Source: Podospora pseudoanserina (taxonomy: Eukaryota > Ascomycota > Sordariomycetes > Sordariales > Podosporaceae). From it: DNA of 64,000 bases. Below, one piece after another: positions 24,752 through 36,549 of this stretch (its first letter is position 1; the number at the start of each line of letters is the position of its first letter). The position numbers and the translations under genes were made by a program. The stretch lies in contig NC_085920.1 of NCBI RefSeq assembly GCF_035222485.1, positions 6,448,001 through 6,512,000 of the forward strand, given 5' to 3'. The notes under the pieces were generated by a model that saw nothing but the letters and a program-made list of their open reading frames with translations, was not told the origin of the DNA and did no database searches.

Positions 24752-27329
24752 TCTCTCAGCTGCCTGCTTCATGTTTTCGCGTTGCTGCCATCTCTGTGAG
24801 CCGCAGGACTCACTTCGTCTAGACGAACCTGAAAAAGGCTTTCCAGGTTCTTTCCAATAAAGCTCAGGCCTAGTAGCTAAGTTAAAAAGCCACACATGGG
24901 CCAGTACAGCGGCTGGCCGTCCAATCAACACATCATTAGCAGCGCCTCTGAGGCATCGTGCACCGTGGCTAAGCAATATGCGCCAACAAAGAGCGAGGTC
25001 AGAGAATCATCAGTTCAGCTATGTTGATGGGATTAAAGGGACATCTTGGTATGGGTAGGGCCGAGCTTTTTTCAGCCTGGTTCGTGGAGCACACCCCCAA
25101 CTTGGAGAGGCATGATGCAGTCTTGGATTGGGAGTCACCGCGGCATGACACCAAACCTATGACTTCGGCATTCAGAAGAAGCTTACTTCTCGTGTAACCC
25201 CTCGGGCATCGTTCCACTGGGGCGAGGGAGCTTCCCTTTTGAGTTTTGTCAGGTGGACCAAAGACTTGTAAGACTACAGAACCAATGGAACACAACCCCA
25301 GGTTTTTCGCTACGCAAATGTTATGACACTCGAGGTATACACAAAGCCCCACGAGACGAGATGGAGGTGCAGAGTACCATCTCAGGTGTGCATTCATTCC
25401 CGTCCCTGACACCGTCAGGTCCCGTCACCGCGTCTGGGGTTGCAGTTGATGATGATGTTTAGGTTCAGCCTTTCAGCCACAACCAAGTTGCCACATCCAT
25501 CCCGTCACCGCTGTCGCTTTGTCGCCAAGTTGGTTAAAGATCGCAGAATTGGCCCCCTAGATCGACCCATGCATTAGTGTAGTGAATACGAAGTGTGTGT
25601 GGGCGCCTGCCGAGTCTCGAGTCTTCCCCAACCTCTTGTTTGTTGCGCGCAAACAGAATTTCCCGTTACAATTTGTAAATTTGTTTTTCTTTGGGCCCGT
25701 CGAAAAGGTCCCAAACCTGATTCTTGTGCATCCACGTTTTCGTGGTGGACCCCACCATCAAGCCCATTCACCAGCCCCTCCTTTGGTGGGTGGATTGGTT
25801 TGATGGTGAGAGGCACGTTTGGGAAGGCTTCGCAACTGGCGCGGATGCCGTTGCTTCAGGTAAAGTTTCTTCAGGAATCTGAAGAAGGGCTAGAAATAGC
25901 TATGCTATTCGAAACAAGTCAACAAACAACCTTTAAAACCCCCCTGGCGAGTTCCCGGACACCAAGCTCGATCTGGCGAGCTCGAGTGGAGATCCCCCGT
26001 ACAGCGCATCGCAAACCATCCCATCTCACCGTGCAGTAGCACTTGCTTGCATCGCGGCGCTAGACACAACAGACAACACAGGGCCCTATTGTCTTCTCAT
26101 CACCACATCCACTGACAGCAGCATTGCGGCGACACAGGGGGCAAAGAAGCAGCCAAGTTGAATTCAGCCGCCCCAGGGTCGGGGTGCTGCAAGTGTGGGT
26201 GGTGCCTACCAACCACACGCCCCCCCACCCTCCTAATACCGGGCATACCCCATTATCCAAGATCGGGGCAGGAGCATAAGGCTCATGATGACCCCGCCGG
26301 TCCAGTAACGCAGCAAGAATGAGATGCATGTGGACTGTGGACAGATTGTTTCGCATCGCGTGGTGTGCGTGGGAACCAAGCAATCAACACCTCCTTCCCG
26401 AGCCGAGCCAGCAAGCAAGGACACAAGCGAGGACAAGCATCTCAGGCAAGGTCGGTATTTGGGTTTTATGAAACCGTATTCCCACTACCTTTCTCCTCGC
26501 GCTCCTTTTGTGGTTCCAAAGGGTTTGTGTCCTCCCTTGTCCCTCCAACGACCCGGATATTTTAATCGAGATCGCACAACGGGAAAAGAGAAAACTGCCG
26601 ACGCTTCCATGGTGGTGGTGCAAAAGCCGCGCATGACAACAGAAACTCGGTACCTTATCCATTCACATTCAACGACCCGGCGACACAAGAAGCTGGACTT
26701 GACTCGCCTGCCTGCCTACCTGACTGACTGACTGACTGACTGACTGGCTGGCTGACTGACTGACTGACTGACACCCACGCGACCGAGCCATTGCGCAAAC
26801 CAGGCACAAAAACCGTCTCTGATTCATCATCATTATTCTAACCCACCTGTTGGATGCATGAACGGCTCCGGTGACTGACCGACATTGTTGAAGAGGCGGG
26901 TAAGGTGGGAAGAAAGTTTGGAGACAACACGAAAAAGGAGGGGCGGGAAAGAAGCGGGGTGGTGGGTTTTGTGGAAGAAGCAGGAAACATCTTCAACTCG
27001 GGATATAATATTCCTCGGCCGTCGACCTCTCTTCTTTGCGCCCGCGCGCGCTTCGATCTTTGACGCCAGCCTGGGGCGCGATATACGAAAACACGAAACT
27101 GCGGCTGAATAGCATCGGGTTCTCTCTCTCTCTTTGTTGGGCCCGGACCGGCAACTCTGTGTTGTGGCGTTTAGTCCGTGTGCATATCCAACGGTCCGAT
27201 CAAGAGTGCGAATAGGGGGACAATAAGGTACTGACCAACATTATCGAGACCGACGATTTCAACAACCGGGCAAACCCATGATACGCCCACGGCACTCGTT
27301 TGAGGTCCAATCTCATAATCGTTGCCAAT
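24752..27329. other. Intergenic, no supported gene
   Basis: Only short overlapping frames. It includes a (CTGA) microsatellite at 26719-26772 and CT-rich DNA near 27121-27133, the latter probably in the leader of the F-box gene. Confidence 0.55.
26719..26772 (+). repeat. (CTGA)n microsatellite
   Basis: About 13 tetranucleotide units, with a GGCTGGCTG interruption in the middle. Confidence 0.9.
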
Positions 27330-30300
27330 ATGAACGGCAATGATACACCAAAATCACGACCGCGGTCATCGTCGATATCTTCGATAAAGTCTTGGTCGCC
27401 GTTCAAGAAGAGACGCAATAGTGAAAGCGAGGCTCCGGTTATCGTTCAGGATGTCGAAAAGAAACCCAGTGCCGGGACAGGTAGCCGCAGGAGCTCTTTT
27501 TCCCTTTCCCGGAGCTCCTTTTCGCTGTCCCGAAGCAATACTGCCGAAAAGACCATAGTCACAACGACCATGGCGAAACGACAAGAGCTGGCCGAGCTTT
27601 CGAAGACGCTGACGAATTCATATGGGTTTTCGACGCCCGAGACCAAGACCGGGAATGGGAGTGCACGTCCTGAGATGGCAGCGGGTACCAGCGCGGGCGC
27701 TGCAGCTGCCAAGAATAACAACCGCAGGTCAGGAACTTCTCGGTGAGTGCGGTTTTCTTCTTCTTGCTGTTGTTTTCTGTCGCTTTCAGCCCATCAGCTT
27801 CCATTTCGTATCAGCTGGTCATTATCTCCCCCCTACGCAAAGTTGCAATCGATATCACTCGGCGATGTGGCGTCTGGTGGACGTTGTGGAACATGCAATC
27901 GTCTTATGGAAGAACAATAGGGAAAACCCTCCGTTGGGCATGGTGTCATCATTCCTCTCGGCACTCGGAAGTCCCCCTGTCGCTGGGCCTGGGGGCTAGT
28001 GCCCCACGCTGGACTTCCAGGTTTGGGCGAAACCCCAAGCCGGCAGGTCGGCAGCCTACTTCAAAAGTATTTTTACATTCTTTGTTGCTCTTTGCATGTT
28101 TCACAAGCCCATTGAGCCTTGCATGTTCTATTGGCTTTCTTGCTCGGTTTGCTGTCAAGGCTGGCTTGGTGACACACCCCCTTTTCATCTGCTATCCAGC
28201 GATTCGAGCACTGATGCCGCAGCAGCGCAGCGTGTGAACGCTTCCGCGCGCAATTTCCACCATCTGGCTAGTGGCGCCATGTCGAGCCTCTGAGTGCCCA
28301 GACACAATCCCACCCCAAAAGTTCAAAGCGGTTAGCGCTTGGCAGGGTCCTCAGCAAGCGCTGAAGCTGACCGTCTTTCCTGACTTCTCGATTCGGAATG
28401 CAGCGCTCTTGGTTCTTGGTTCTTGGTTCTTGGTTCTTGGAGCCTTGGAGCCTTGGATGTGGTGGTGATGGTGGGATGGATTTGGAAGCACATGCAGGAA
28501 CCGCTGGGCCATCAAAGCCGCGCTTCTCCTCTTTGTACCCACAGACAGCCGGACAGGTGTTGGATCTGTTGATCCCACGCTTCTCTTGTTTCTTTCTTTG
28601 ACCGTTCCCAACGCCTGTCATATCCTTATTTGTCCGAGATCTGCATGGTTATCCTTCCCAAGTGTTCATTTTAAACGCGCGACTTGGCCCACTACCAGCC
28701 TTGCCTATGACCTTCTTGGCTGATTTCCCCTTTCTTCGCTTGTACTTTCGTGGAATATTATAAGAGATCATTGTTGTGCCGATTATTGACTCCTGTAGAC
28801 CTCCGCCTTCCTTTTACAACAGACCCTACAATCAGCGAATCGTTTCGATTACGCCCGTCTCCTCCCAGCGGCCCTCCCACCGGTCTTTTCACAGCTCCCC
28901 AGACATTCTCACGCAGGCGGATAAGTCGGATAAGAGGGACAGAAGAGACAAGGAGGACACGCCAGAGGATGATGATATTCGACTGAAACCACCTGCTCCG
29001 CGAGTCAAGCCAACAGTGGTAAACACGCCTTTACCACCTGTTTCTCAGCCCAAGCAGTCTGATATTTATCCGATGACGACAGCCGCCCCGATATCGCCAA
29101 GTCGACCGTGGGCAGGAGGGATGCCCTTGGCGATGTATCCGCCAAACGACCAGGAGTTCGTTCTGAGGACGCAGAGAGCAAGTGCAAGGATACAAGAAAT
29201 TACCAATGGAAACGGGAAGCCCGAGGTCGGGGCCTATATTAGCGGCTCGCCCACGGATGGCGTACCCACGACCCACAAACCGACAGTCCAGCTTGGTGGC
29301 AACGCCAGCTCAGTTTTGAATGGTACGGCGGAACGATCGGGGTGGTATGATCGACCAAGACGCCTGTCCAACAACAGCGAGGCCAGCAGCACGGTAGCCA
29401 GCAGTGCTGTTTTTGACGGTGAGAGTTTTGATGGACGGATACGTACCATGTCGATGAGCAGCAGTCATACGAGCGTCGATTCTTATCCGATCGGAGGTCC
29501 ACAGTCACCAGCAGCTCAGCCAAGATGGCAGACACCGTCAAACACGCCGCTCATCATGGGAGCTGGAAACGCTGTGCGGCCATGCGCACAGTCCTACCCG
29601 TGGCAAAAACCAGCACCAATCAAGCAGTATCGAAAAAAGGCACAGGGAGAGCTATTTGCGGCATTGCCGGGCGAAGTGTTGGAGCTGATGCTGGAAGAGT
29701 TGCGCAAGCTGCATCTTGGCCAGGGCCGGAATAGTTGTGCTACTTGCTGGATGCGCGATTGCTGCTCGGTTGCCCTCAGCGCTCGCAAGTGTCTCAAGTA
29801 TGCTCGGGAGGCCTTGTATGGGCACATTCACATTGTGGGACATGAGGGCCCGGCCATCAAGAAGCGGACAAAGACGACGTACGGGTCGAGATTGATCTTG
29901 CTGAGGCGGACTCTGAGGTCAAACGCTCAGATTGCGGTGATTGTTCGGTCGCTGAAGCCACCTGCATTGCCTCAGGGGGTTGGGTTGACAGAGTACAATG
30001 ATTTGCTTGCGTCGGTGATCATGGCATGTCCCAGCCTGGAGCGGCTTATTGGATATTACCCGACGTTCAACCACTCTTTCCAGAGGATATTCCAGGCACT
30101 CTCGACGCGGCCCAAGCTGAATGAGATGAACTGGATTTTGGAACCGTCACCGTCACAACAACAGCAGCGGTCACGACCGGGCGGTCCAAATAGCCACTGG
30201 GGCCCGGTAGATCTCACACGGCAGGAAGCCCAGGGATTCTTGGATTTCAACGTGAATTGGAAACACCTCACCACACTGGTAGTTCACTGCCATCTCGGTG

Positions 30301-31604
30301 CCACGCTCAGCCCACCCGACCTCCTAGACCGCACCGTTAGATGTCTTCCAGCCCTCCAGAATCTGTATCTCTCTCACCTGCCACACTCAGCGTTCAATGA
30401 CAGTTCTCTTCTGGCCCTCCCTCCACTGAAGACACTATCGTTGGCTCATTGCACAGGCGTAACCACCAACGGCCTCTCTGCCCTTGCAACTCGACGCAAC
30501 AGCAATTCCCTCCACACGCTCACCCTCATTCACATGAACATCGAATCTCTCCCCGCCATCGCCCGACTATTCTCGTATCTTTACTGCCTCGAAACCTTCA
30601 ACATTGTTCAGACAATCGCCCCTGCGATACCACCAGACGAGTTCATCATGCTCTTTCCGTATCTCGCGTGCCAAACCCTCAAACGACTGCACTGGGACAT
30701 TCCATACCTACCAACACAGTCCACACCCTCGGATACCATCCTCGCAAAGTCCATCAGCGCAGGGGGCTTCCCCGCCCTCCGCTACCTCTGCGCGCCGAAC
30801 GACCCGGAAGGGATCTTCCAGGCTGTCTGCCAGCCGAGAGAAAAGGTCGATTTGCCAGGTGACCGCTTCCGCGGACGAGCCCACAGTTACGGGCACGCAC
30901 ACGCCAACAGCACTTCCTCTCGCCGCCCCAGCTCATCCCAAGCCTGGCAGGGTTTTGGCTCGGGCCACCACCGCAACTCGTCCACTGCCTCGTCGCAGCG
31001 GTCCGGCAGCGCGCTGGGGTTCTGGGGGAGCAGCAACCGGTCTCGAAGCGGGAGCCGGTCGGGCAGCAGAAATGGAAACACCCCACCGCCGGTCAGCCCG
31101 CTCTTCCCGCCGCCGGATGCGCTGGATATGATGGCGCGGGATAATAGCGATTTGCACCAGGCGAGGATGGCGGCGCAGGCGAGGATCGACCAGGCGAAGA
31201 AGTATCCGAGGTTTTTTATTCAGGTTTTTGACGAGGGGGGCACCATGAGGGAGAAGTATGGAGTTGGGGCGTTTGTCGGGACGGTGGGGAGCAAGGTTAG
31301 GTATGTGCTGACTCCGAATGAGGGGTTGGGACAGACGGACGAGGGAGGGGGGTTGGTGACGGTGGAGGATATGATTAGGGATGATGGGGGGGAAGCGTTG
31401 GTTATGGGGGGAGGGGAGGGGGATGGGAGAAGCAAGAAGAAGAAGGGTGCTGGGGTTGGGGAACGGGAGGAAGGGGAGAAGAGGACTAGGGAGGGATGTA
31501 CGGGACGGTGGAATACGTATTCGGGCATGGTGGTTGATAAGAAGGACAAGGAGCGGTGGTGGCATCAGGAGCGGGGGAGGTGGAGGCAGGCGGTCCCTTC
31601 TTGA
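27330..31604 (+). CDS. F-box protein with leucine-rich-repeat-like region
   Basis: Proposed exons are 27330-27742 and 28799-31604, giving 1,072 residues. Exon 1 encodes a Ser/Arg-rich segment (SRPRSSSISSIKSWSPFKKR) and ends at a strong donor, GTGAGT. The large second frame has no ATG until 29073 although its upstream part is clearly protein-like, so it needs an upstream exon. The acceptor CTCCTGTAG at 28798 restores the phase. The F-box (LFAALPGEVLELMLEELRKL) is at about 420-460. A degenerate LRR region follows at about 560-790 (TLVVHC, LQNLYLSHLP, LKTLSLAHCTGVT), then Ser-rich and charged tails. F-box proteins recruit substrates to SCF ubiquitin ligases. The 1,056-nt intron is unusually long for this genome. 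Two separate genes, or an additional small exon, are possible. The F-box half is secure (0.85); the join is about 0.55. Confidence 0.7.
28407..28440 (+). repeat. Tandem repeat TCTTGGT, nearly five 7-bp units
   Basis: Perfect 7-bp units followed at 28441 by two AGCCTTGG units. It lies inside the proposed long intron of the F-box gene. Confidence 0.9.
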
Positions 31605-32132
31605 GGAGAGAGAACCATGTTGTACATTGAGCATATTTTTGGACGAGTTGATGATCATGTTGGAAATGCTTTGGCAGATTATCTGGGGTACAAAGTAGGT
31701 AGCCAGTTTTTAATCATGAAGCGATGACATACAAGCACACACATGAAGACTGTACGATGTAGTCAAAATAAGAATATCCCCGGCAACTCAACGTCGGTTT
31801 AGAGCAATTTCCCTATCGGGCGATCGTGAAGGATGGCTGGGGTGTCATTAACGTTTCTGGGTTAGGGTTGTTACCTTTTGTCGGGATCTGCCGGCTTTGA
31901 GCGACAAGGGTAGTAGCTTATCGAACCGGCGGAGATCGGTGGTAGCGCCGACGTCATTTTTCTCTGGCTGGGAGCCGCAGCGGATCTCGGGTTTTTTTCC
32001 ATCATTTCACTAATATCTTGAGCATAACTATCAACAATTACGCGCTTTTAAACACTAGGCTATTCATCTTTGCGAACCTGCACCCTGGACTTACCGGTTT
32101 AAATCCTCAGAAAAAAGAGCACAAACGTCAGA
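31605..32132. other. Intergenic, upstream of JAC1
   Basis: Holds GGGTTAGGGTT (31859-31869), one and a half telomere-type repeats, about 265 bases before the JAC1 start. No gene is seen. Confidence 0.5.
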
Positions 32133-33001
32133 ATGCGGTCCTCGCTTGTGTCGTCCTCGCGGCGCGCGGCATCACAAATGTGCGCCTCTTGTCAAAGAGA
32201 GGCGAAGAACTCGCTGAGATCGAGAGCAGCCTTTTCCAGCCTGTCTGTAACCCCCAGAGAAAGATCCCAAACATCAATGTCAGGGAGTACACCCAGAATA
32301 TCACTCCTCCAGCCCCGACAACAGCGGTGGTCCTCCTCCTCCTCCTCCTCCTCCTCCTCCTCCTCCTCTTCTTCTTCTTCTTCTTCTTCTTCTTCTTCAC
32401 CATCAGAACCAACACCAGCCTCAAAAGACGGGAGCAAGAAGACGAAAACCCCCATTCTACGCCCTCTTCCCCAGACCCTCCCCTCGGCCCACCTCCCTCG
32501 GGACCCTTCCACATCCCCCTCCGCACCCTCCGCAACGAGTTCCTCAAGCTCCAAGCCCTCTCCCACCCAGACTTTGCCCACTCCTCGGCGTCCGCCAGTG
32601 CCAAATCCGCCGCGACGACCAACTCTGCCATTATCAACACGGCCTACAAAACGCTATCCAACCCTCTCTTGCGCGCGCAGTATCTCTTGCATGAGCTGTA
32701 CGATGTCGACTTGGCGGGTGATGAGGCGGGGACGCATGCGGAGCCTGACCCGGAGCTGTTGATGACTGTTTTGGAGAGTAGGGAGATCATTGAGGAGGCG
32801 GACACGGAGCAGGATCTGGAGGAGCTGAGGGAGGAGAATGAGAAGAGGATTGAGGAGGCGGAGAGGGGGTTGGAGGAGGCTTTCAAGGTGGAGGATGTGG
32901 AACGGGCGAAGGAGGAGGCGGTGAGGTTGAGGTACTGGATGAATATTAGGGAGGGGGTGGATAATTGGGAGAGGGGGAAGGGGGTGGTCTTGCAGCATTG
33001 A
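32133..33001 (+). CDS. JAC1: Mitochondrial Fe-S J-protein co-chaperone Jac1/HscB, frame disrupted
   Basis: The start at 32133 gives a mitochondrial-type presequence (MRSSLVSSSRRAASQMCASC) followed by a serine run encoded by the TCC/TCT microsatellite. Downstream, in another frame, are the J-domain with its HPD motif (LQALSHPDF) and SNPLLRAQYLL, then the HscB C-terminal helical domain to RGKGVVLQH and stop at 32999. Jac1 works with mitochondrial Hsp70 to release Fe-S clusters from Isu1 and is essential. The two halves are out of frame, and the conserved FYALFP..TLP..GPPPSG segment lies in three successive frames between 32446 and 32495. I find no intron that fixes this. Every shift sits at a C-run and fits a lost C, so a base-calling error is the likeliest cause, though a real lesion cannot be excluded. 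An open frame from 32018 that reads the microsatellite as Leu/Phe is not the true N-terminus. Confidence 0.85.
32331..32398 (+). repeat. (TCC)n(TCT)n microsatellite inside JAC1
   Basis: About 23 trinucleotides coding for a serine run directly after the presumed mitochondrial presequence. All three frames stay open through it. Confidence 0.95.
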
Positions 33002-33859
33002 AGGGGGCGGGTAGAGATGGGGGAAGAGTAAGGGAGGCTCTGCGGTGCAATCAATGGCACTTGCGAAGTCTTGTGAAGGTGAAAGAAAAAGGGGAAACCT
33101 GATGGGAAGGGGACATTGAGGCTTGTGTGTGTCTTGCCAAAAAGAGCAGCGTATGCGTATATGTAGGATTATTCGCAAAATATAGGGAAGAACGTGCCGC
33201 AGGACTGCCATGTTTGAAGCAAGAGTTCAAAGTTCACGGGGGTGCGGTCACTTCGAATTTGTTTTGTGCGGCCAGAGAGTCGGAAAAATCGTACGATCTT
33301 GACGTAGGCCGCCAGTGCCAACCAGTAGGTAGGCACATCTGACAGCTGCATCACTTTACACGCGCTGATGGAGGTCTGCTGAGGACGCGGCTGATCAGAA
33401 ACCCCCAAACAGGCTCTCGATCTCAAAGTGCATCACTCGACCAACCCATAGCCGAGAGTAATCGTTGATAATTCGTGTACACCAATCTGAATACTTGTGC
33501 CGTAATGCACCCCAGATATGCATAGATAAGGATGCATGATTCCCCCTTTACTACCACCCGCGCTACCACTCTTCCGTTCGTCCTATCATTCATTGCACAC
33601 TAGCATCAGAGCCGTCTCTCGGTGATCCTCGGTATTCAAGTGACCCAAACCACCGGTATCTTCATCAGATTAGGCAGGGATGAGACGGTCCAATCGGAGG
33701 ATTTTATCTTGGACCGTATGGGTGGGAGCCAAAAGCTTGGGTACAAGGCGAGTTGCTTCATTCATGCTCAGGTATCTAATTACATACAAAAAAAAAAGAA
33801 AATTAAATATTGTGTTTTGTCTCGTCATCATAATTATCATTCTCCAATCAGCACGCCCT
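33002..33859. other. Intergenic between JAC1 and the amidase gene (convergent)
   Basis: Only short frames. An A-run (33787-33796) and AT-rich DNA just beyond the amidase stop probably belong to its 3' region. Confidence 0.5.
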
Positions 33860-35545
33860 TCAGGGGAGGGCAAGAGCCTCCTGGAGGGCAGCCAGCGCGC
33901 CAAAGAGCTCGTTGTCATGATATTTTCTGGTGGTAATCTGCAAGTTGATAGGGGCGTTCTCAAAGTCACCCTTGGCCCACAGTTCCCGGGTGTGCTTGTC
34001 TTGCTCGCTCAGAGGAGTGGCGTCCTCGGGAGCGTAGTCCTCGGCACCCTTCTTGAGCGCCTTGATGGGGGTGGGGAAGACAACACCGGGGTAGTCGAGG
34101 TAGTTCCACAGGGCGGTGTAGTTCCAGTAGAAAGCAGTCTCGTGCTCACAAGCTGGGCCAACAAAAACGGGAGAGATGACCACATCGACATCCTGCGCGT
34201 TCCAGTCCGCGACGAACTTCTGGCGGTAGACATCACGGGCAACACGGTACTCGAGCACCTTGGAGACGGGGAGCTCTTCCTCGCTCACGGCGTCCTTCAG
34301 GATCCACTCCGTCAGATGGAACATTGGCTCGCCCGTGGCGGAAAGGTGAGCTCTGACGGCGTTGCCACCGTCGGGCCAATAAGCCTTGCGGATGTTGACC
34401 ATGGCCTCGGCCGCTTGATAAGGGACGAAGGACTTGACCTCGAACTTGCCAGGGAACTTGGTCTCTAGCTGCTCCTTGGCCCAGGCAAGAGCCCGCTTGA
34501 CAGGAGGCTGAGGGATGATGGCACCGTCATTCCACATGATGCCGACCTTGAGAGGAGTGGTCTTGGGAGCGGTGGCAGTGCCGGTCCACGGGATAGGGAT
34601 GAGTGCTGGGTCCTCAACGTGCGGGTTCGAGGCTTTGACGACGGAGCAGAAGAGATCCATATCCCTCAAAGAGTGGCCCATGGGGCCGGTAGAGCAGAGC
34701 ACCGTCAGCTCGGCAGCGAAACCACCAACAAGGAAGTCCTTGGTAGGGAGATAGTACGATGTCGACTTGTAGCCATAGATACCGCAGAATCCAGCCGGCC
34801 CGCGAATCGAACCGCCAATGTCGGTACCGATACCAAGAATGGAGCCGCGAATGGCCAACAGGGCCGCCTCACCACCGGTAGATCCACCAGCCGACAGATC
34901 AATGTTGTGAGGGTTGAGGGTGCGACCAAGAGGAGAGACGGTCTCAAGGTGCATGATGCCCTGGGGCTGGTTGGTCTTGCAGTAGAAGACGGCACCTGCA
35001 GCACGAAGGATGGCCACCATTTGGCAGTCATAGTCATCAATGTGGCGCGTGTCGAGGAAACCAACGGCTGTGTAGTGACCCTTAATGGGCATGTGCTCCT
35101 TCAGACTGATAGGAACACCATGAAGAGGACCAACGGTCTTGCCGGTCTTCTCCAGATGCTCGTCAAGGGCCTTCGCCCTCTCGAGGGCCTCGCCTTGGAA
35201 GTACTCTACCAAGCAGCCGGTGAGCTGGTGGGCGATGGCAGCACGCTTGGTGAAGGCGGTGGTGACAGCCACGGCGCTGAACTTCTTGGAAGCGATGGCA
35301 GCGGCCAAGGCAGTGGCATCGTAGTTTTCGGTAATGTCGATTTCCTCGGCAGTCAGGATACCGCACTCTCTTGGTACGGAGGTGACGTCCCGTGGAGGGT
35401 TGTCAATCAGTGACTGGGGTAGGTAGTACTCGTCAGGAATGCTGGCCTCGAGCTCGGAAAGATACTTCTGGCGCAGAGCCTCGTACTCAGGGGTTCCTTG
35501 AGGCAAGGGTACCCGCTGAACAACAGAAAGCGGTCTGGAAGACAT
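33860..35545 (-). CDS. Acetamidase-type amidase (amidase signature family)
   Basis: A single exon of 561 residues. I start at ATG 35545 (MSSRPLSVVQRVPLPQGTPE), not at an upstream in-frame ATG, because family homology begins here and the preceding 65 codons look like leader. The Ser-cisSer-Lys catalytic triad is visible: Lys149 in PISLKEH, Ser222 in GGSTGGE and nucleophile Ser246 in GTDIGGSIRGPAG. The enzyme hydrolyses small amides to a carboxylate and ammonium; fungal relatives such as AmdS use acetamide, but the substrate here is not fixed by sequence. It is probably cytosolic. It is divergent from an MFS transporter gene across about 1 kb containing six GATA-factor sites, which fits nitrogen-regulated uptake and use of an amide. 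Confidence 0.93.
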   Translation of the reverse strand: MSSRPLSVVQRVPLPQGTPEYEALRQKYLSELEASIPDEYYLPQSLIDNPPRDVTSVPRECGILTAEEIDITENYDATALAAAIASKKFSAVAVTTAFTKRAAIAHQLTGCLVEYFQGEALERAKALDEHLEKTGKTVGPLHGVPISLKEHMPIKGHYTAVGFLDTRHIDDYDCQMVAILRAAGAVFYCKTNQPQGIMHLETVSPLGRTLNPHNIDLSAGGSTGGEAALLAIRGSILGIGTDIGGSIRGPAGFCGIYGYKSTSYYLPTKDFLVGGFAAELTVLCSTGPMGHSLRDMDLFCSVVKASNPHVEDPALIPIPWTGTATAPKTTPLKVGIMWNDGAIIPQPPVKRALAWAKEQLETKFPGKFEVKSFVPYQAAEAMVNIRKAYWPDGGNAVRAHLSATGEPMFHLTEWILKDAVSEEELPVSKVLEYRVARDVYRQKFVADWNAQDVDVVISPVFVGPACEHETAFYWNYTALWNYLDYPGVVFPTPIKALKKGAEDYAPEDATPLSEQDKHTRELWAKGDFENAPINLQITTRKYHDNELFGALAALQEALALP

Positions 35546-36549
35546 GTTGAAAAATGACAAGGGGTAGATCGTTGAGTAGATAGGGTTGAAAGATGATGAG
35601 ATGAGTTGAACTGGTGATTGGAAGCCAGGTGCGAACGGGCCTTCGACATTTATCGACCTGGGAACTGCTGTATTACTGTTGGGAAATCTGTCCTCTGGAT
35701 ACCGAACCCGGTGATACCATCGTGATACCTGACACAACACGCGTTGTTGATGAAACTTGGATATCTCGTTCAGTTGGCTTATCGTGAGGGGGTATCAACC
35801 AGATAGGCACGGTGGAGAGCTGGGCTGGAGCTGTCCCGATACCAGCTGCCCGAAAGCCAGTCGAGGGGACGATGATGATCCCCTCCCGAGATATGCAAGC
35901 ACGGCTGATGCTGGTTGGTTCCCTTTCAGTCGGGATCGTGGTGTGTAGTTCACTGCCAAGAGCTACCGGCGGTTTAGCTCCATGATCCTGCTAGAGAAGC
36001 CGACATATCTGATAAGAGGGAGATGTCTCGGAATTTAAGTGGAGATCTGGGGAATCCTCACATGCCCTGGATTGTAAGCCACTAAAACGTAGAATGATTG
36101 TCAACTTACACATCTTCACCAAAAAAATAGGCTTTGAAAGAAAGGTAATAGACGTCAAAGGATAGTAAGAACGCCTATTATCCATCTCCGAGCTTCATTA
36201 ATTATCTTTTGACGTGTATTGAAGATACGGTCCTCCGTTGACTTACTTTTGCAGTGCCAGTTATTTTGTTCCTAGCGTGCCTCGTTATCCGATAACAGCG
36301 GAGAATAATTAGGTTTCCAAGACGTGTCTAAGTGGTCAGCATGGTTGACAGCAGGATCCTAGCGGTAGTCCTGGAGGTCTGTGTAGCTGTCAGTGTCTGA
36401 CAAGTGCTGAGATAACGGCGGGTGGTTCCCATGTCTCTTCCAAAGAAGGTAACATAAATGCAGTTTATAAATACATTACGTCTTGTCCCCAATGAAGATT
36501 GTGATTCTCCAGTCAACGCCCGCTCATCCACCTCGACACACACCTCAGG
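35546..36549. promoter_or_regulatory. Divergent promoter with six GATA-factor sites
   Basis: Intergenic DNA between the amidase and MFS starts. HGATAR-type sites lie at 35778-35784 (reverse), 35801-35806, 36010-36015, 36202-36207 (reverse), 36290-36295 and 36410-36415. AreA/NIT2-type nitrogen regulators bind this sequence. Binding and co-regulation are inferred. Confidence 0.5.

Noticed and set aside
27743-28237. A 164-codon frame between the two F-box exons
   Set aside because: It begins at the intron donor and is hydrophobic without any pattern; better explained as intron sequence.
32018-32400. Start of JAC1 at 32018 in the frame with Leu and Phe runs
   Set aside because: The Leu/Phe run is the wrong-frame reading of the TCC/TCT repeat. 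The frame starting at 32133 gives a proper mitochondrial presequence and a Ser run.
34619-35413. A 264-codon plus-strand frame
   Set aside because: It is antisense to the amidase, whose catalytic triad is complete on the other strand.
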